In this document: positions 15,893 to 23,914 of the stretch, piece after piece
Position numbering within the stretch: position 1 is the first letter of the stretch
Layout: the number at the start of each line of letters is the position of its first letter
Assembly: GCA_013044175.1 (NCBI GenBank)
Contig: JABEUY010000117.1
Span: 1-57,567, forward strand
Reading direction: 5' to 3'
DNA: 57,567 nt
Source: Bacilli bacterium
GTDB lineage: Bacteria > Bacillota > Bacilli > Alicyclobacillales > SLC66
Translations under genes and position numbers: made by a program
Notes under the pieces: generated by a model
Told to the model about the DNA's origin: nothing
Databases searched by the model: none
The model's input: only the letters and a program-made list of their open reading frames with translations

Positions 15893-17542
15893 ATGAGTAT
15901 GTATTGTTTTCAATGTCAAGAAACGTTAAATAACCAGGGTTGTGTCAAAGTTGGTGTATGTGGGAAAACGAGCGAAGTAGCCAATTTGCAAGATCAATTG
16001 ATCTACTTGTGTAAAGGGATTGCATTTTATGGCCAACTCGCGATCGATCATGAGATTTCAGTTAAAGAAGATGCTTTTTTTATCGCGCACAGCCTATTTA
16101 CCACAATTACGAATGCCAATTTTGATGAAGCGTATTTTGTACAACGTATTCAAGAAGCTATTGTGGTCCGCGACTCGCTTCGTAATCGATTGATCGAGTT
16201 TGGTATCAAACTGCCTGATACTTTGCCTGATGCTGCGGTTTGGCAAAGTGCACAAGCGAAGGCGATGGATGAAAAGGCTGAAACGGTCGGTGTGCTCCGT
16301 ACGCAAAATGAAGATGTACGCTCACTGCGCGAATTGATCGTATACGGTGTGAAAGGCATCGCTGCCTACGCAGAGCACGCGCATTCTCTTGGTCGCGATG
16401 ATCATGAGGTGTTGAATTTCTTTATGAAGTCGTTAGCTGCGACGCTTGATGATATGCGAAGTATCGATGAACTCGTGGCGCTTTCCATGGAGACGGGGAC
16501 TGTTGCTGTGAAAGCGATGGCGCTTTTGGATGGTGCCAATACGGCTACGTATGGTCATCCTCAACCCACACGCGTCTCGATCGGTGTACGCAATCGACCT
16601 GGTATTCTCGTCACCGGGCATGATTTGCATGATCTCGAAGATTTGTTAGTGCAAACGCAAGGTGAAGGTATCGATATTTATACGCACGGTGAAATGCTCC
16701 CCGCACATGGTTATCCAGAACTCCATAAGTACGAACATCTCGTTGGCAATTATGGTGGAGCTTGGCATGAACAACTTAGCGATTTTGAGGCATTTCAAGG
16801 ACCGATCTTATTAACGACGAATTGTTTAATTCCACCTAAAGCCACGTATCGAGATCGTGTCTATACGACAGGTGCTGTCGGCTTTCCTGGTCTTACGCAT
16901 ATCGCCGATCGCGAACCAGGTAAACGCAAAGATTTCAAGATATTGATTGAACATGCAAAACGTTCAGCTTCTCCAAAAGAAATCGAAACGGGCTACGTCC
17001 AGACTGGCTTTGCCCATAACGCAGTCCTTTCGATAGCGGATACGGTAATCAGTGCGGTTAAACAAGGCGCGATTCGCAAATTCGTGGTGATGGCAGGGTG
17101 TGATGGTCGTCAGCAAAGTCGTGGCTATTTTACCGAACTTGCACAAAAACTTCCCCACGACACAGTGATTTTAACGGCAGGCTGTGCAAAATATCGTTAT
17201 AATAAACTCGGCCTTGGTGAAATTGTCGGTATACCGCGTGTGCTTGATGCAGGGCAATGCAATGATTCGTATTCCTTGGTCGTCATTGCTCAAGCTTTAG
17301 CGCAAGCTTTTGAATTGGATGATATCAATCAATTACCGCTTGCCTTTGATATCGGTTGGTATGAGCAAAAAGCGGTGGCTGTCCTGCTTGCTTTGCTATC
17401 ACTTGGCGTTAAAGGGATTCGACTCGGGCCAACATTACCCGCTTTTGTGTCGGCGAACGTTTTGGACGTCTTAGTGAAAAATTTTGCGATTGACGGAACC
17501 ACGACGGTTGATGCGGATCTTGAAGCGATGATGGCTGTCTAA
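15893..17542 (+). CDS. hcp: Hybrid cluster protein (hydroxylamine/NO reductase)
   Basis: A 549-residue iron-sulfur enzyme with an N-terminal cubane cluster and a hybrid Fe-S-O cluster, reducing NO to N2O or hydroxylamine to ammonia under anaerobic or nitrosative stress. The N-terminal pattern CFQC-x8-C-x5-C is the short-spaced type known from Desulfovibrio rather than the C-x2-C-x11-C-x6-C type of E. coli. Hybrid-cluster ligand regions are seen at HGEMLPAHGYPEL, LLTTNCLIPP, GCDGR, ILTAGCAKYRYNKL and DAGQCNDSY. ATG 15893 follows AGGAG at 11 bases; ATG 15899 is possible. An Fnr-type box lies upstream. No partner reductase Hcr is adjacent. Confidence 0.94.
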   Translation: MSMYCFQCQETLNNQGCVKVGVCGKTSEVANLQDQLIYLCKGIAFYGQLAIDHEISVKEDAFFIAHSLFTTITNANFDEAYFVQRIQEAIVVRDSLRNRLIEFGIKLPDTLPDAAVWQSAQAKAMDEKAETVGVLRTQNEDVRSLRELIVYGVKGIAAYAEHAHSLGRDDHEVLNFFMKSLAATLDDMRSIDELVALSMETGTVAVKAMALLDGANTATYGHPQPTRVSIGVRNRPGILVTGHDLHDLEDLLVQTQGEGIDIYTHGEMLPAHGYPELHKYEHLVGNYGGAWHEQLSDFEAFQGPILLTTNCLIPPKATYRDRVYTTGAVGFPGLTHIADREPGKRKDFKILIEHAKRSASPKEIETGYVQTGFAHNAVLSIADTVISAVKQGAIRKFVVMAGCDGRQQSRGYFTELAQKLPHDTVILTAGCAKYRYNKLGLGEIVGIPRVLDAGQCNDSYSLVVIAQALAQAFELDDINQLPLAFDIGWYEQKAVAVLLALLSLGVKGIRLGPTLPAFVSANVLDVLVKNFAIDGTTTVDADLEAMMAV

Positions 17543-17561
17543 GTACGATTTGGTGTAAGAT

Positions 17562-17600
17562 ACAAGCGTCGATCGCGATTTTGGATCGGCGCTTGTTTGA
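17562..17600 (+). terminator. Terminator after hcp
   Basis: ACAAGCGTCGATC (17562-17574) pairs with GATCGGCGCTTGT (17584-17596) over 13 positions with one G-U. The tail TTTGATGATTT is only moderately T-rich. Confidence 0.7.
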
Positions 17601-17625
17601 TGATTTGACTTACAAAGTGAGGGTT

Positions 17626-18912
17626 ATGCGCTTGCGTGATATCATCGATGTGGTCGTGATCGGCTCAGGACCGTCTGGGATCATGGCAGCGATCGCTGCT
17701 GCACAACAAGGTGCAAAGACGCTACTCCTTGAAAAGGGAGACCGCCCAGGACGTAAGTTGCTCATTTCGGGTGGTGGTCGTTGCAACGTGACCAATGCGC
17801 GTGGCACGGACCATATCATTGAAAACACACCTGGTAATGGCCGATTTTTGCATAGTGTTTTTGCTCAATGGTCAAATGAATCGATTATCGATTTCTTTAC
17901 TTCGCGCGGTGTTGCCCTAAAGGAAGAAGATCGTGGACGAATGTTTCCTGTTAGCAATAAAGCGAAAACCGTTCTTGATGCTTTGCGCCGTGAAATGGTG
18001 GCACTTGATATTCAGGAGTCATATGGCGAAGAAGTCGTAGAGATTGAACAAACAAAGACACATTGGAACGTGGTAACTAGAAATCGTAAAATCCAAACTC
18101 ATGCGCTTGTTATCGCCACAGGTGGCTGTTCGGTTCCTCAGACAGGTTCAACTGGTGATGGTTATCGATTCGCTCGTGGTATCGGTCATACGCTTGTTGC
18201 ACCGTATCCGACTTCAGTCCCGCTTACCTCAGAGGATTCTTTTATCACACAGGGCAAGCTACAAGGCTTGGCGTTTCGCGACTGCGTGCTTACATTATTC
18301 GATCCAAAAGGAAAGAAGGTAACGAAAGAACAGGGTGATTTATTAGTGACACACTTTGGCTTATCGGGACCTGTCGCTTTACGAATAAGCCAATATGTGG
18401 TTAAGACAATGGCGAAATTTCCCCAAGAACGTTTTTTGCCTATCGTAGTCGATACGAATCCAACACTAAACCAAGAAGAACGTTTTGCTTTTTGGCAATC
18501 GGCATTTCATTCTTCAGCTCGTAAAGCCATACGTAACATTTTGCGTGAGCATTTACCTGATCGCTTTGGTGAACTTTTTTTATCAGAATATTCTTTGGAT
18601 CCTTATCTTGAAGGTGCCCAAGTCAGTCAGAAAATGTTGAAGCAACTCGTCGCTTGGGAAAAAGAATGGCCAGTGCAAGTGACGGGGACATTAGGTTTAG
18701 AGAAGGCGACGGTCACCGGAGGTGGTATTCACCTTAAAGAGATCGAACCGACCACACTAGCCTCGAAGATTACCTTAGGTTGCTATTTTTGTGGTGAAGT
18801 GCTTGACCTTCATGCGCACACAGGAGGTTATAATATTACTGTTGCGTTTAGTACCGGTTATGTGGCTGGCCGTCATGCTGCTGAGTATGCATTGTATCAA
18901 CCTTTAGGATGA
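17626..18912 (+). CDS. FAD-dependent oxidoreductase, HI0933/YtfP family
   Basis: A 428-residue flavoprotein. The N terminus has the dinucleotide-binding GSGPSGIMAAIAAAQQG, then the family hallmark GRKLLISGGGRCNVTNA, and near the C terminus TGGGIHLKEI and GCYFCGEVLDLHAHTGGYN, which close the FAD site. Biochemical function in this family is poorly defined (some members act on bile-acid derivatives). The start is ATG 17626 with AAAGTGAGGG upstream; a TTG at 17581 lies inside the hcp terminator. folB starts 24 bp downstream. Confidence 0.88.
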   Translation: MRLRDIIDVVVIGSGPSGIMAAIAAAQQGAKTLLLEKGDRPGRKLLISGGGRCNVTNARGTDHIIENTPGNGRFLHSVFAQWSNESIIDFFTSRGVALKEEDRGRMFPVSNKAKTVLDALRREMVALDIQESYGEEVVEIEQTKTHWNVVTRNRKIQTHALVIATGGCSVPQTGSTGDGYRFARGIGHTLVAPYPTSVPLTSEDSFITQGKLQGLAFRDCVLTLFDPKGKKVTKEQGDLLVTHFGLSGPVALRISQYVVKTMAKFPQERFLPIVVDTNPTLNQEERFAFWQSAFHSSARKAIRNILREHLPDRFGELFLSEYSLDPYLEGAQVSQKMLKQLVAWEKEWPVQVTGTLGLEKATVTGGGIHLKEIEPTTLASKITLGCYFCGEVLDLHAHTGGYNITVAFSTGYVAGRHAAEYALYQPLG

Positions 18913-18936
18913 TTTGACTTGCTAGGAGCGAAAGAA

Positions 18937-19299
18937 TTGGATAGTATTTTTCTTACACGCATGCAGTTCTATGGACGTCATGGTGTCCATCGGGAAGAAA
19001 CAGCTTTGGGTCAACGCTTTATTGTTTCCGTACGTTTAGCGGTGGATTGTCTTGAGGCAGGACTGCACGATGATCTCCAACTGACAGTAAACTACGGAGA
19101 AGTGTATAATGTCATTAAGGGAATTGTCCAAGGAACTCCCTTTAAGCTTCTTGAGGCTTTGGCGCAGGCTGTGGCTGATGCCGTCTTGGGGCACTTTTCC
19201 TTTGTTGCTCGCATTGAAGTAACGATTGAGAAACCAGGTGCACCGATCGATGGTATCTTCGATACTGTAGGCGTTCAGATAGAACGTTGCCGCGAATAA
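18937..19299 (+). CDS. folB: Dihydroneopterin aldolase
   Basis: Folate biosynthesis enzyme converting 7,8-dihydroneopterin to 6-hydroxymethyl-dihydropterin and glycolaldehyde, 120 residues as usual. FYGRHGVHREE with the conserved glutamate, TVNYGEVYNVIKGIV and the C-terminal EKPGAPIDGIFD with the conserved lysine are present. TTG 18937 is chosen because AGGAG (18924-18928) is eight bases upstream. It is isolated from the other folate genes and lies 24 bp after the flavoprotein gene. Confidence 0.9.
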   Translation: MDSIFLTRMQFYGRHGVHREETALGQRFIVSVRLAVDCLEAGLHDDLQLTVNYGEVYNVIKGIVQGTPFKLLEALAQAVADAVLGHFSFVARIEVTIEKPGAPIDGIFDTVGVQIERCRE

Positions 19300-19345
19300 G
19301 CAGCGAGGCAATTTTATATATCACGATAAAGGGGTACGTTAAAGC

Positions 19346-19459
19346 ATGAAAAAATTGATGTGGGTAGCTATGTTTGTGGTTGCTGTTGTTGTTGGCTATT
19401 TTACGTTTACTTCGCCTGATTGGTCATCGATTACCGTATTGCAAAGTATTCTTTCGTGA
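19346..19459 (+). CDS. 37-residue single-pass membrane peptide
   Basis: ATG 19346 follows a strong AAAGGGG (19328-19334) and encodes a basic start (MKK), one hydrophobic helix (about residues 5-21, MWVAMFVVAVVVGYF) and a short polar tail ending ITVLQSILS. Its stop codon is immediately followed by, and overlaps, the ribosome binding site (GTGAGGA) of the thioesterase gene 12 bp further on, which suggests coupled translation. Function unknown. Confidence 0.6.
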   Translation: MKKLMWVAMFVVAVVVGYFTFTSPDWSSITVLQSILS

Positions 19460-19471
19460 GGATAATTTTTT

Positions 19472-19975
19472 ATGAATGCTAAGCCTGTTTCAGCCTCTCG
19501 TACGATGATGACCGATTTGGTACTGCCTTCGGATGCGAATGTATACGGTACCATTTTTGGCGGAAAGGTCATGGCGTATGTTGATAAAATTGCGAGTATT
19601 ACAGCGATGCGCCATTGCCGGATGCCAGTCGTCACTGCAAGTACAGATAGTTTTAATTTTTTGGCACCCATTCACGTTGGCGAAGCGATTTCTGTTGAAG
19701 CGTTCGTTGCGTGGACACATAACACTTCGATGGAAATTTTCTGTCGGATTGAATGTGAAGATTTAATGACGGGTCAACGTAAAGAAACGGGGACATCGTA
19801 TCTCACGTTCGTCGCGTTAGGTAGCGATGGGAAACCCGCTCTTGTTCCCCCTGTTGAACCAGAGACGGATGAAGAAAAATGGCATTTTGAAACGGCATCG
19901 TTACGAAGAAAGCAACGACTGGCTGCTCGACAGGATCATCGCCAACAGCGGCAAACACGACAATCAGAAACGTAA
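19472..19975 (+). CDS. Acyl-CoA thioesterase, hot-dog fold (YkhA-like)
   Basis: A 167-residue acyl-CoA hydrolase of the YciA/YkhA type. MTDLVLPSDANVYGTIFGGKVMAYVDKIA is the hallmark N-terminal region (residues about 13-41; catalytic Asp within PSDAN), followed by TASTDSFNFLAPIHVGE. The C-terminal 35 residues are hydrophilic and Gln/Arg-rich, apparently a disordered tail. It is preceded closely by the 37-residue membrane peptide and followed 21 bp later by the PASTA gene. Confidence 0.88.
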   Translation: MNAKPVSASRTMMTDLVLPSDANVYGTIFGGKVMAYVDKIASITAMRHCRMPVVTASTDSFNFLAPIHVGEAISVEAFVAWTHNTSMEIFCRIECEDLMTGQRKETGTSYLTFVALGSDGKPALVPPVEPETDEEKWHFETASLRRKQRLAARQDHRQQRQTRQSET

Positions 19976-19996
19976 ATGTGAAGGTAGGGTGATTGG

Positions 19997-21424
19997 GTGA
20001 TTTCGTTGACCGGCAGATATAAAGCGATCGAGTTAGAGGCGTTAGCATCTGGCTGGCGTGTTGGTTTAGGCACAGATCTCAAGTTGGATCGAAACGTCGT
20101 ACTCGCTGTTCTGTCGCAATCTTCCATCGATAAGCAGATGCTCGATGCATGGTTGCAGTGTCGGTCAACGCTCTCACACCCTTACGTCGCACAATTGCTC
20201 GATATCGCGTTGACTGACCAAGATGTAATTTGTGTTTTTGAATCGGCCAAAATGATACAATTTGGGTTGCCTAATCTTTCTTCAGCGAGTCTTCTTACTG
20301 TGTTTATTCAGATCGTGGAAGGCATGGAGACGCTTTTTCGCAGTGGTATCTCTTCGAACTTCCACATTGGAGAGTTGCTATATGATGGTAAAAAACCATC
20401 GTTGCTTGGCTTGCTTCCCAGGGGAATTTCTGAAGATATTACAGAAAAAGAGATTGTGCAAAATCTTGCCTTATATCTCGGTCATGCTTTAGAGTGGGTT
20501 GTTGTATCAGGCCATGCGATCAGCCATGAGCCCATAGCGCCTGTATGGCAGACTGGACTTGAGCGCTTGTTACGGCACAGTACTACACTGCAGGGCTTTG
20601 GAGATTTGCAAGCATTGCTCAGTGTCATGGTCTCCCAAGATGATATGGTTTTTTCGAATACCTCGTCGGAGGAAGACGAGACCTCGAGAATGCAAAGATC
20701 GAACATGCTCAATTTGCGTTCGCTTCCTGATCGCGAGATGGAAGATACGGCAACTTATGAATTGGATGAGATCGAGTCTTTACGACCACGTATGGTCGGT
20801 AGACTTACTTTTTTTTCAATCGGTATTCTTGTTCTTGTCATCGCAATTCTATTTGGTGGCCAATGGTTGTTGCATGCACAGAAAAGTCCGCAAACGATAG
20901 CAACACCCGTAACTCCGCCTGCGCTTCCTGCTAAAGCAAAAGGAAGTACAAGCAATATAAGCCATAAAGTAGGCTCGACGCAAAATGTTACTTCTCACAA
21001 CCCGACGGATCATTTTACTTCAGTGATTCCAAATGTAGTTTCTAAAAATCTTGCGACTGCAGTTATGCTTTTACAAAAGGCAGGCATAAGTGAAACCGAT
21101 TTGGTCGTCAAATCAATAACCGGTCAAGGTGTATCGGGTGATGTTGCTTCTATCTTGCCATCGGCTGGCTCAAGTTATCAGAAAGGGCAAAGTGTGATTC
21201 TCCAAGTTGATCTTACCTCAGGACAAGAGATCATTCCTTCCATTGTGGGGTTACCACTCAAGACAGTATCCGCAGTTTTATTAGAAAATCATATCCATTA
21301 TTCTTACACGATGATTTCATCAAAAGGTAATGCTATCGGCAATGTTGTCAATCAGTCCCCGAGTGCTTATCAGATTGTTCCAACGAATGCCAAACTCATT
21401 TTCCAAGTTGCTGCTTCCTATTGA
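19997..21424 (+). CDS. Membrane-anchored PASTA protein with degenerate kinase domain (pseudokinase)
   Basis: A 475-residue protein arranged like PrkC/Stk1: cytoplasmic kinase-like region (about 1-225), acidic linker, one transmembrane helix (about 270-292), Ser/Thr-rich spacer and two PASTA domains (about 343-408 and 413-475; IPNVVSKNLATAVMLL and IPSIVGLPLKTVSAVLL). The kinase region aligns by eye (LTGRYKAIE; TDLKLDRNVVLAVLS; LSHPYVAQLLDI) but has lost the glycine loop, the AxK lysine (VVLAVL), the HRD motif (SNFHIGELLY in its place) and DFG. It should therefore not phosphorylate but could bind peptidoglycan fragments through PASTA and signal or scaffold inside. The start is GTG 19997. Confidence 0.75.
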   Translation: MISLTGRYKAIELEALASGWRVGLGTDLKLDRNVVLAVLSQSSIDKQMLDAWLQCRSTLSHPYVAQLLDIALTDQDVICVFESAKMIQFGLPNLSSASLLTVFIQIVEGMETLFRSGISSNFHIGELLYDGKKPSLLGLLPRGISEDITEKEIVQNLALYLGHALEWVVVSGHAISHEPIAPVWQTGLERLLRHSTTLQGFGDLQALLSVMVSQDDMVFSNTSSEEDETSRMQRSNMLNLRSLPDREMEDTATYELDEIESLRPRMVGRLTFFSIGILVLVIAILFGGQWLLHAQKSPQTIATPVTPPALPAKAKGSTSNISHKVGSTQNVTSHNPTDHFTSVIPNVVSKNLATAVMLLQKAGISETDLVVKSITGQGVSGDVASILPSAGSSYQKGQSVILQVDLTSGQEIIPSIVGLPLKTVSAVLLENHIHYSYTMISSKGNAIGNVVNQSPSAYQIVPTNAKLIFQVAASY

Positions 21425-21441
21425 TTGACATTGCTCGCTCA

Positions 21442-21471
21442 TTGACAGGGCACCTATCCGCTACCCATAAT
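21442..21471 (+). promoter_or_regulatory. Promoter of the glucosaminidase gene
   Basis: TTGACA (21442-21447), 18-bp spacer, CATAAT (21466-21471), a near-consensus sigma-A promoter right after the PASTA gene. The leader would be short (start site near 21478, start codon 21496). Confidence 0.6.
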
Positions 21472-21495
21472 AGAAAGCGGAGGGGAAGGCGTACC

Positions 21496-23868
21496 ATGAA
21501 TCGAAATCGTTTTTTGTTTTTAGCTCTATCGTTGACTAGTTTTTTTGTCGCCTGCCCTGGAATTGCTGATGCGGCCGTCGCGATGCCAAGTGCGTATAGT
21601 GCGTGGCAGATGCGACTAAAAGGAGATGTTCAATCGACCAGAACGACTCCGCAAAAGTTTTTGGCACGGTACCAAGTGAGATGGTTGGATACAGGTAAAA
21701 CGCAAAATTACTCATCATATAATTCTGCCTTGTCCTTGGTTACAGGGAAACAAGATGTTACGATCACCGATACGACATCAGGTATTGTCATCTATAGTTC
21801 GATAAAACAACCATTTGCTGTGCGTTACGTTACTTTAACTGGGAAATCCATCGGCAATGGTCAGATGACCGATTATACCACCTATGAATTAGCAAGAGCA
21901 GCCGTGACCTCCAAGGCATTCGTCGAAATCATCGATCGCAGTACGGGTGATGTTATTTGGAGTAATATACCTAATTATTGGTTGATTTCTTCAAAATCAA
22001 CCGTGACACAACAAACTTATCAATCGCTCACGCCTGCAATCTCAGGCGCATCTTCGCAGCCCAATACTTCGGTTGATCAAGCCGGTTTAACGCAACCCGT
22101 ATGGACACCTGCTTATGATGTTTTGGTGAATAATCAATTCAGCGGCTCTTTCCTTACTGAGGCGTCAGCACAAGCCTATGCACAAGGGCAGACCAATGCG
22201 CAAGTGATTGATCTTGCAACGGGTAAAGACGTTTGGGATAATCTTGCACGTTACAGCGTGGAACAAAACGGGAATGTTATTCAGCAATTTTCAACGCAAG
22301 CTGCTGCGATGGCTTTTGCAAACACGTTATCTAATGTTACGGTCATAGAAATTGCGAATCAACAAGTGATTTTTACCAATGTTCCAGCATATCTCGTGGA
22401 AGTTTCGGGAAAAATAATCAACTCCTTTGTAACTTTACAAGCTGCTATTATCTATGCACAAACGGTTGCTAACGCAGTGGTTGTCCAAATCAGTAACGGA
22501 CAAACTGTGTGGCAAAAAGGTGATACGCCTCCTTCGAACACGGGTGGTGGCACAAGCGGTGGTACAGGTGGTGGATCTTCTTCCAACACCAATGGAAATC
22601 AACCGCTCATTTATGAGGTTTTTCAATATCAAAAGTTGTTGCAATCATTTCCAACACAAAGTGCGGCTCAAGCGTTTGTGCAATCTTTAAGTGGTGTGCA
22701 AATCATCGATAAATCGACAGGACAAATTTTGTATTCGAATTATCCTTCAACGGTAAAATCGCCGATCGGAGATTATCTTGTCGTGAGAAACGGGATTGCT
22801 GTTGATATCTGGGGATCATCGATTATCCCATTAGCCCCAGCTCCTAGTTTTATGCAGCCGAATTATCAGTACGTATCGCCAGATTTTACGCATTGGTATG
22901 TTTCAACGCCGACAGGGGATAAGTTTGTAGGTACGTGGCAAAATCCTTATCAGACGTTTAATTTAGAAACTGCTTCGACGCTAACTGCATCACAAATCAA
23001 TCAATTTCTTGCGACGCATGCGGTTGCGAGCAGCGTTTTACAAGGAGCGGGTAAGTATTTTATTGAGGCACAAAATGCTTATGGCGTCAATGCACAGTAT
23101 CTTGTTGCGCATGCGATCATCGAATCAGCATGGGGAACATCCTACTTTGCAACGGATCGTAATAATTTATTTGGTTATCGCGCTTACACGAATAATCCCA
23201 ATATGGCGGCGACATTTCGTTCTGTTGAGTACGATATTAATTTTGAAGCGTGGTTTGTTCGCAATTCGTATTTAAGTAGTACTGGCGCCTTTTATAATGG
23301 CGCTAATCTTAATGGTATGAATGTCGATTATGCGACAGGAATATACTGGTCCAATAGCATTGCGCGGATCATGGCAGAGATTGCGACGTATTCTACGCAA
23401 ATCGCGTCACAACCTACATTGCCGGAAACGGGTAATCGTCCGTTTTTTCCCTATCCGAATGGTGCGACAGCGTTAGCCACGACGAACCTAACGGTTTATA
23501 ACCTTCCTGATGATGCACAAGGCGCTTTAATCGAACCGATAGGAACGATTGCGAAAGGTACTGTGTTTTCCGTGCTCGGCGATTCACCAGGATGGGACAA
23601 GGTTCAGTTAAGTAATGGAAAAAGCGGTTTTGTCGATTGGAACCCGGTGAGTCTGCAAAATATGGTTCAGGTCACTGGCATTGATGTTGGTAGTGAACTT
23701 GATGTTCGGTCAGCGCCTGCGACACTCAATGCAACGACGATCGATACGCTCAAGAATGGACAATATCTCGTCGTACTTAAAACGCTCAGTGATGGTTGGG
23801 ATGAAGTTGTTGATTCATCCAATAAAACAGGTTACGTTTCCTCAGCCTATGTACAGGTAATTCATTAA
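21496..23868 (+). CDS. Secreted glucosaminidase with six N-terminal repeats and two SH3 domains
   Basis: A 790-residue predicted peptidoglycan hydrolase. Signal peptide 1-26 (cleavage after GIADA). Residues about 54-416 hold six degenerate repeats of about 45 residues (core: xYxV..G..xxxFxTxxxAxxxAxxxxNxxVIDxxTGxxxWxN) interrupted by a Gly/Ser/Thr/Asn linker (about 345-369). Residues about 520-632 are a LytD/FlgJ-type glucosaminidase with AHAIIESAWGTS carrying the probable catalytic Glu543, and NNLFGYRAY. Two bacterial SH3 domains end the protein (about 659-720 and 725-790). ATG 21496 follows AGGGGAAGG. It is likely secreted and cell-wall associated. Confidence 0.82.
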   Translation: MNRNRFLFLALSLTSFFVACPGIADAAVAMPSAYSAWQMRLKGDVQSTRTTPQKFLARYQVRWLDTGKTQNYSSYNSALSLVTGKQDVTITDTTSGIVIYSSIKQPFAVRYVTLTGKSIGNGQMTDYTTYELARAAVTSKAFVEIIDRSTGDVIWSNIPNYWLISSKSTVTQQTYQSLTPAISGASSQPNTSVDQAGLTQPVWTPAYDVLVNNQFSGSFLTEASAQAYAQGQTNAQVIDLATGKDVWDNLARYSVEQNGNVIQQFSTQAAAMAFANTLSNVTVIEIANQQVIFTNVPAYLVEVSGKIINSFVTLQAAIIYAQTVANAVVVQISNGQTVWQKGDTPPSNTGGGTSGGTGGGSSSNTNGNQPLIYEVFQYQKLLQSFPTQSAAQAFVQSLSGVQIIDKSTGQILYSNYPSTVKSPIGDYLVVRNGIAVDIWGSSIIPLAPAPSFMQPNYQYVSPDFTHWYVSTPTGDKFVGTWQNPYQTFNLETASTLTASQINQFLATHAVASSVLQGAGKYFIEAQNAYGVNAQYLVAHAIIESAWGTSYFATDRNNLFGYRAYTNNPNMAATFRSVEYDINFEAWFVRNSYLSSTGAFYNGANLNGMNVDYATGIYWSNSIARIMAEIATYSTQIASQPTLPETGNRPFFPYPNGATALATTNLTVYNLPDDAQGALIEPIGTIAKGTVFSVLGDSPGWDKVQLSNGKSGFVDWNPVSLQNMVQVTGIDVGSELDVRSAPATLNATTIDTLKNGQYLVVLKTLSDGWDEVVDSSNKTGYVSSAYVQVIH

Positions 23869-23914
23869 ATGTATGATATGATGATGCAATGAACTAAGAT
23901 GTTGAGGTGAGATG

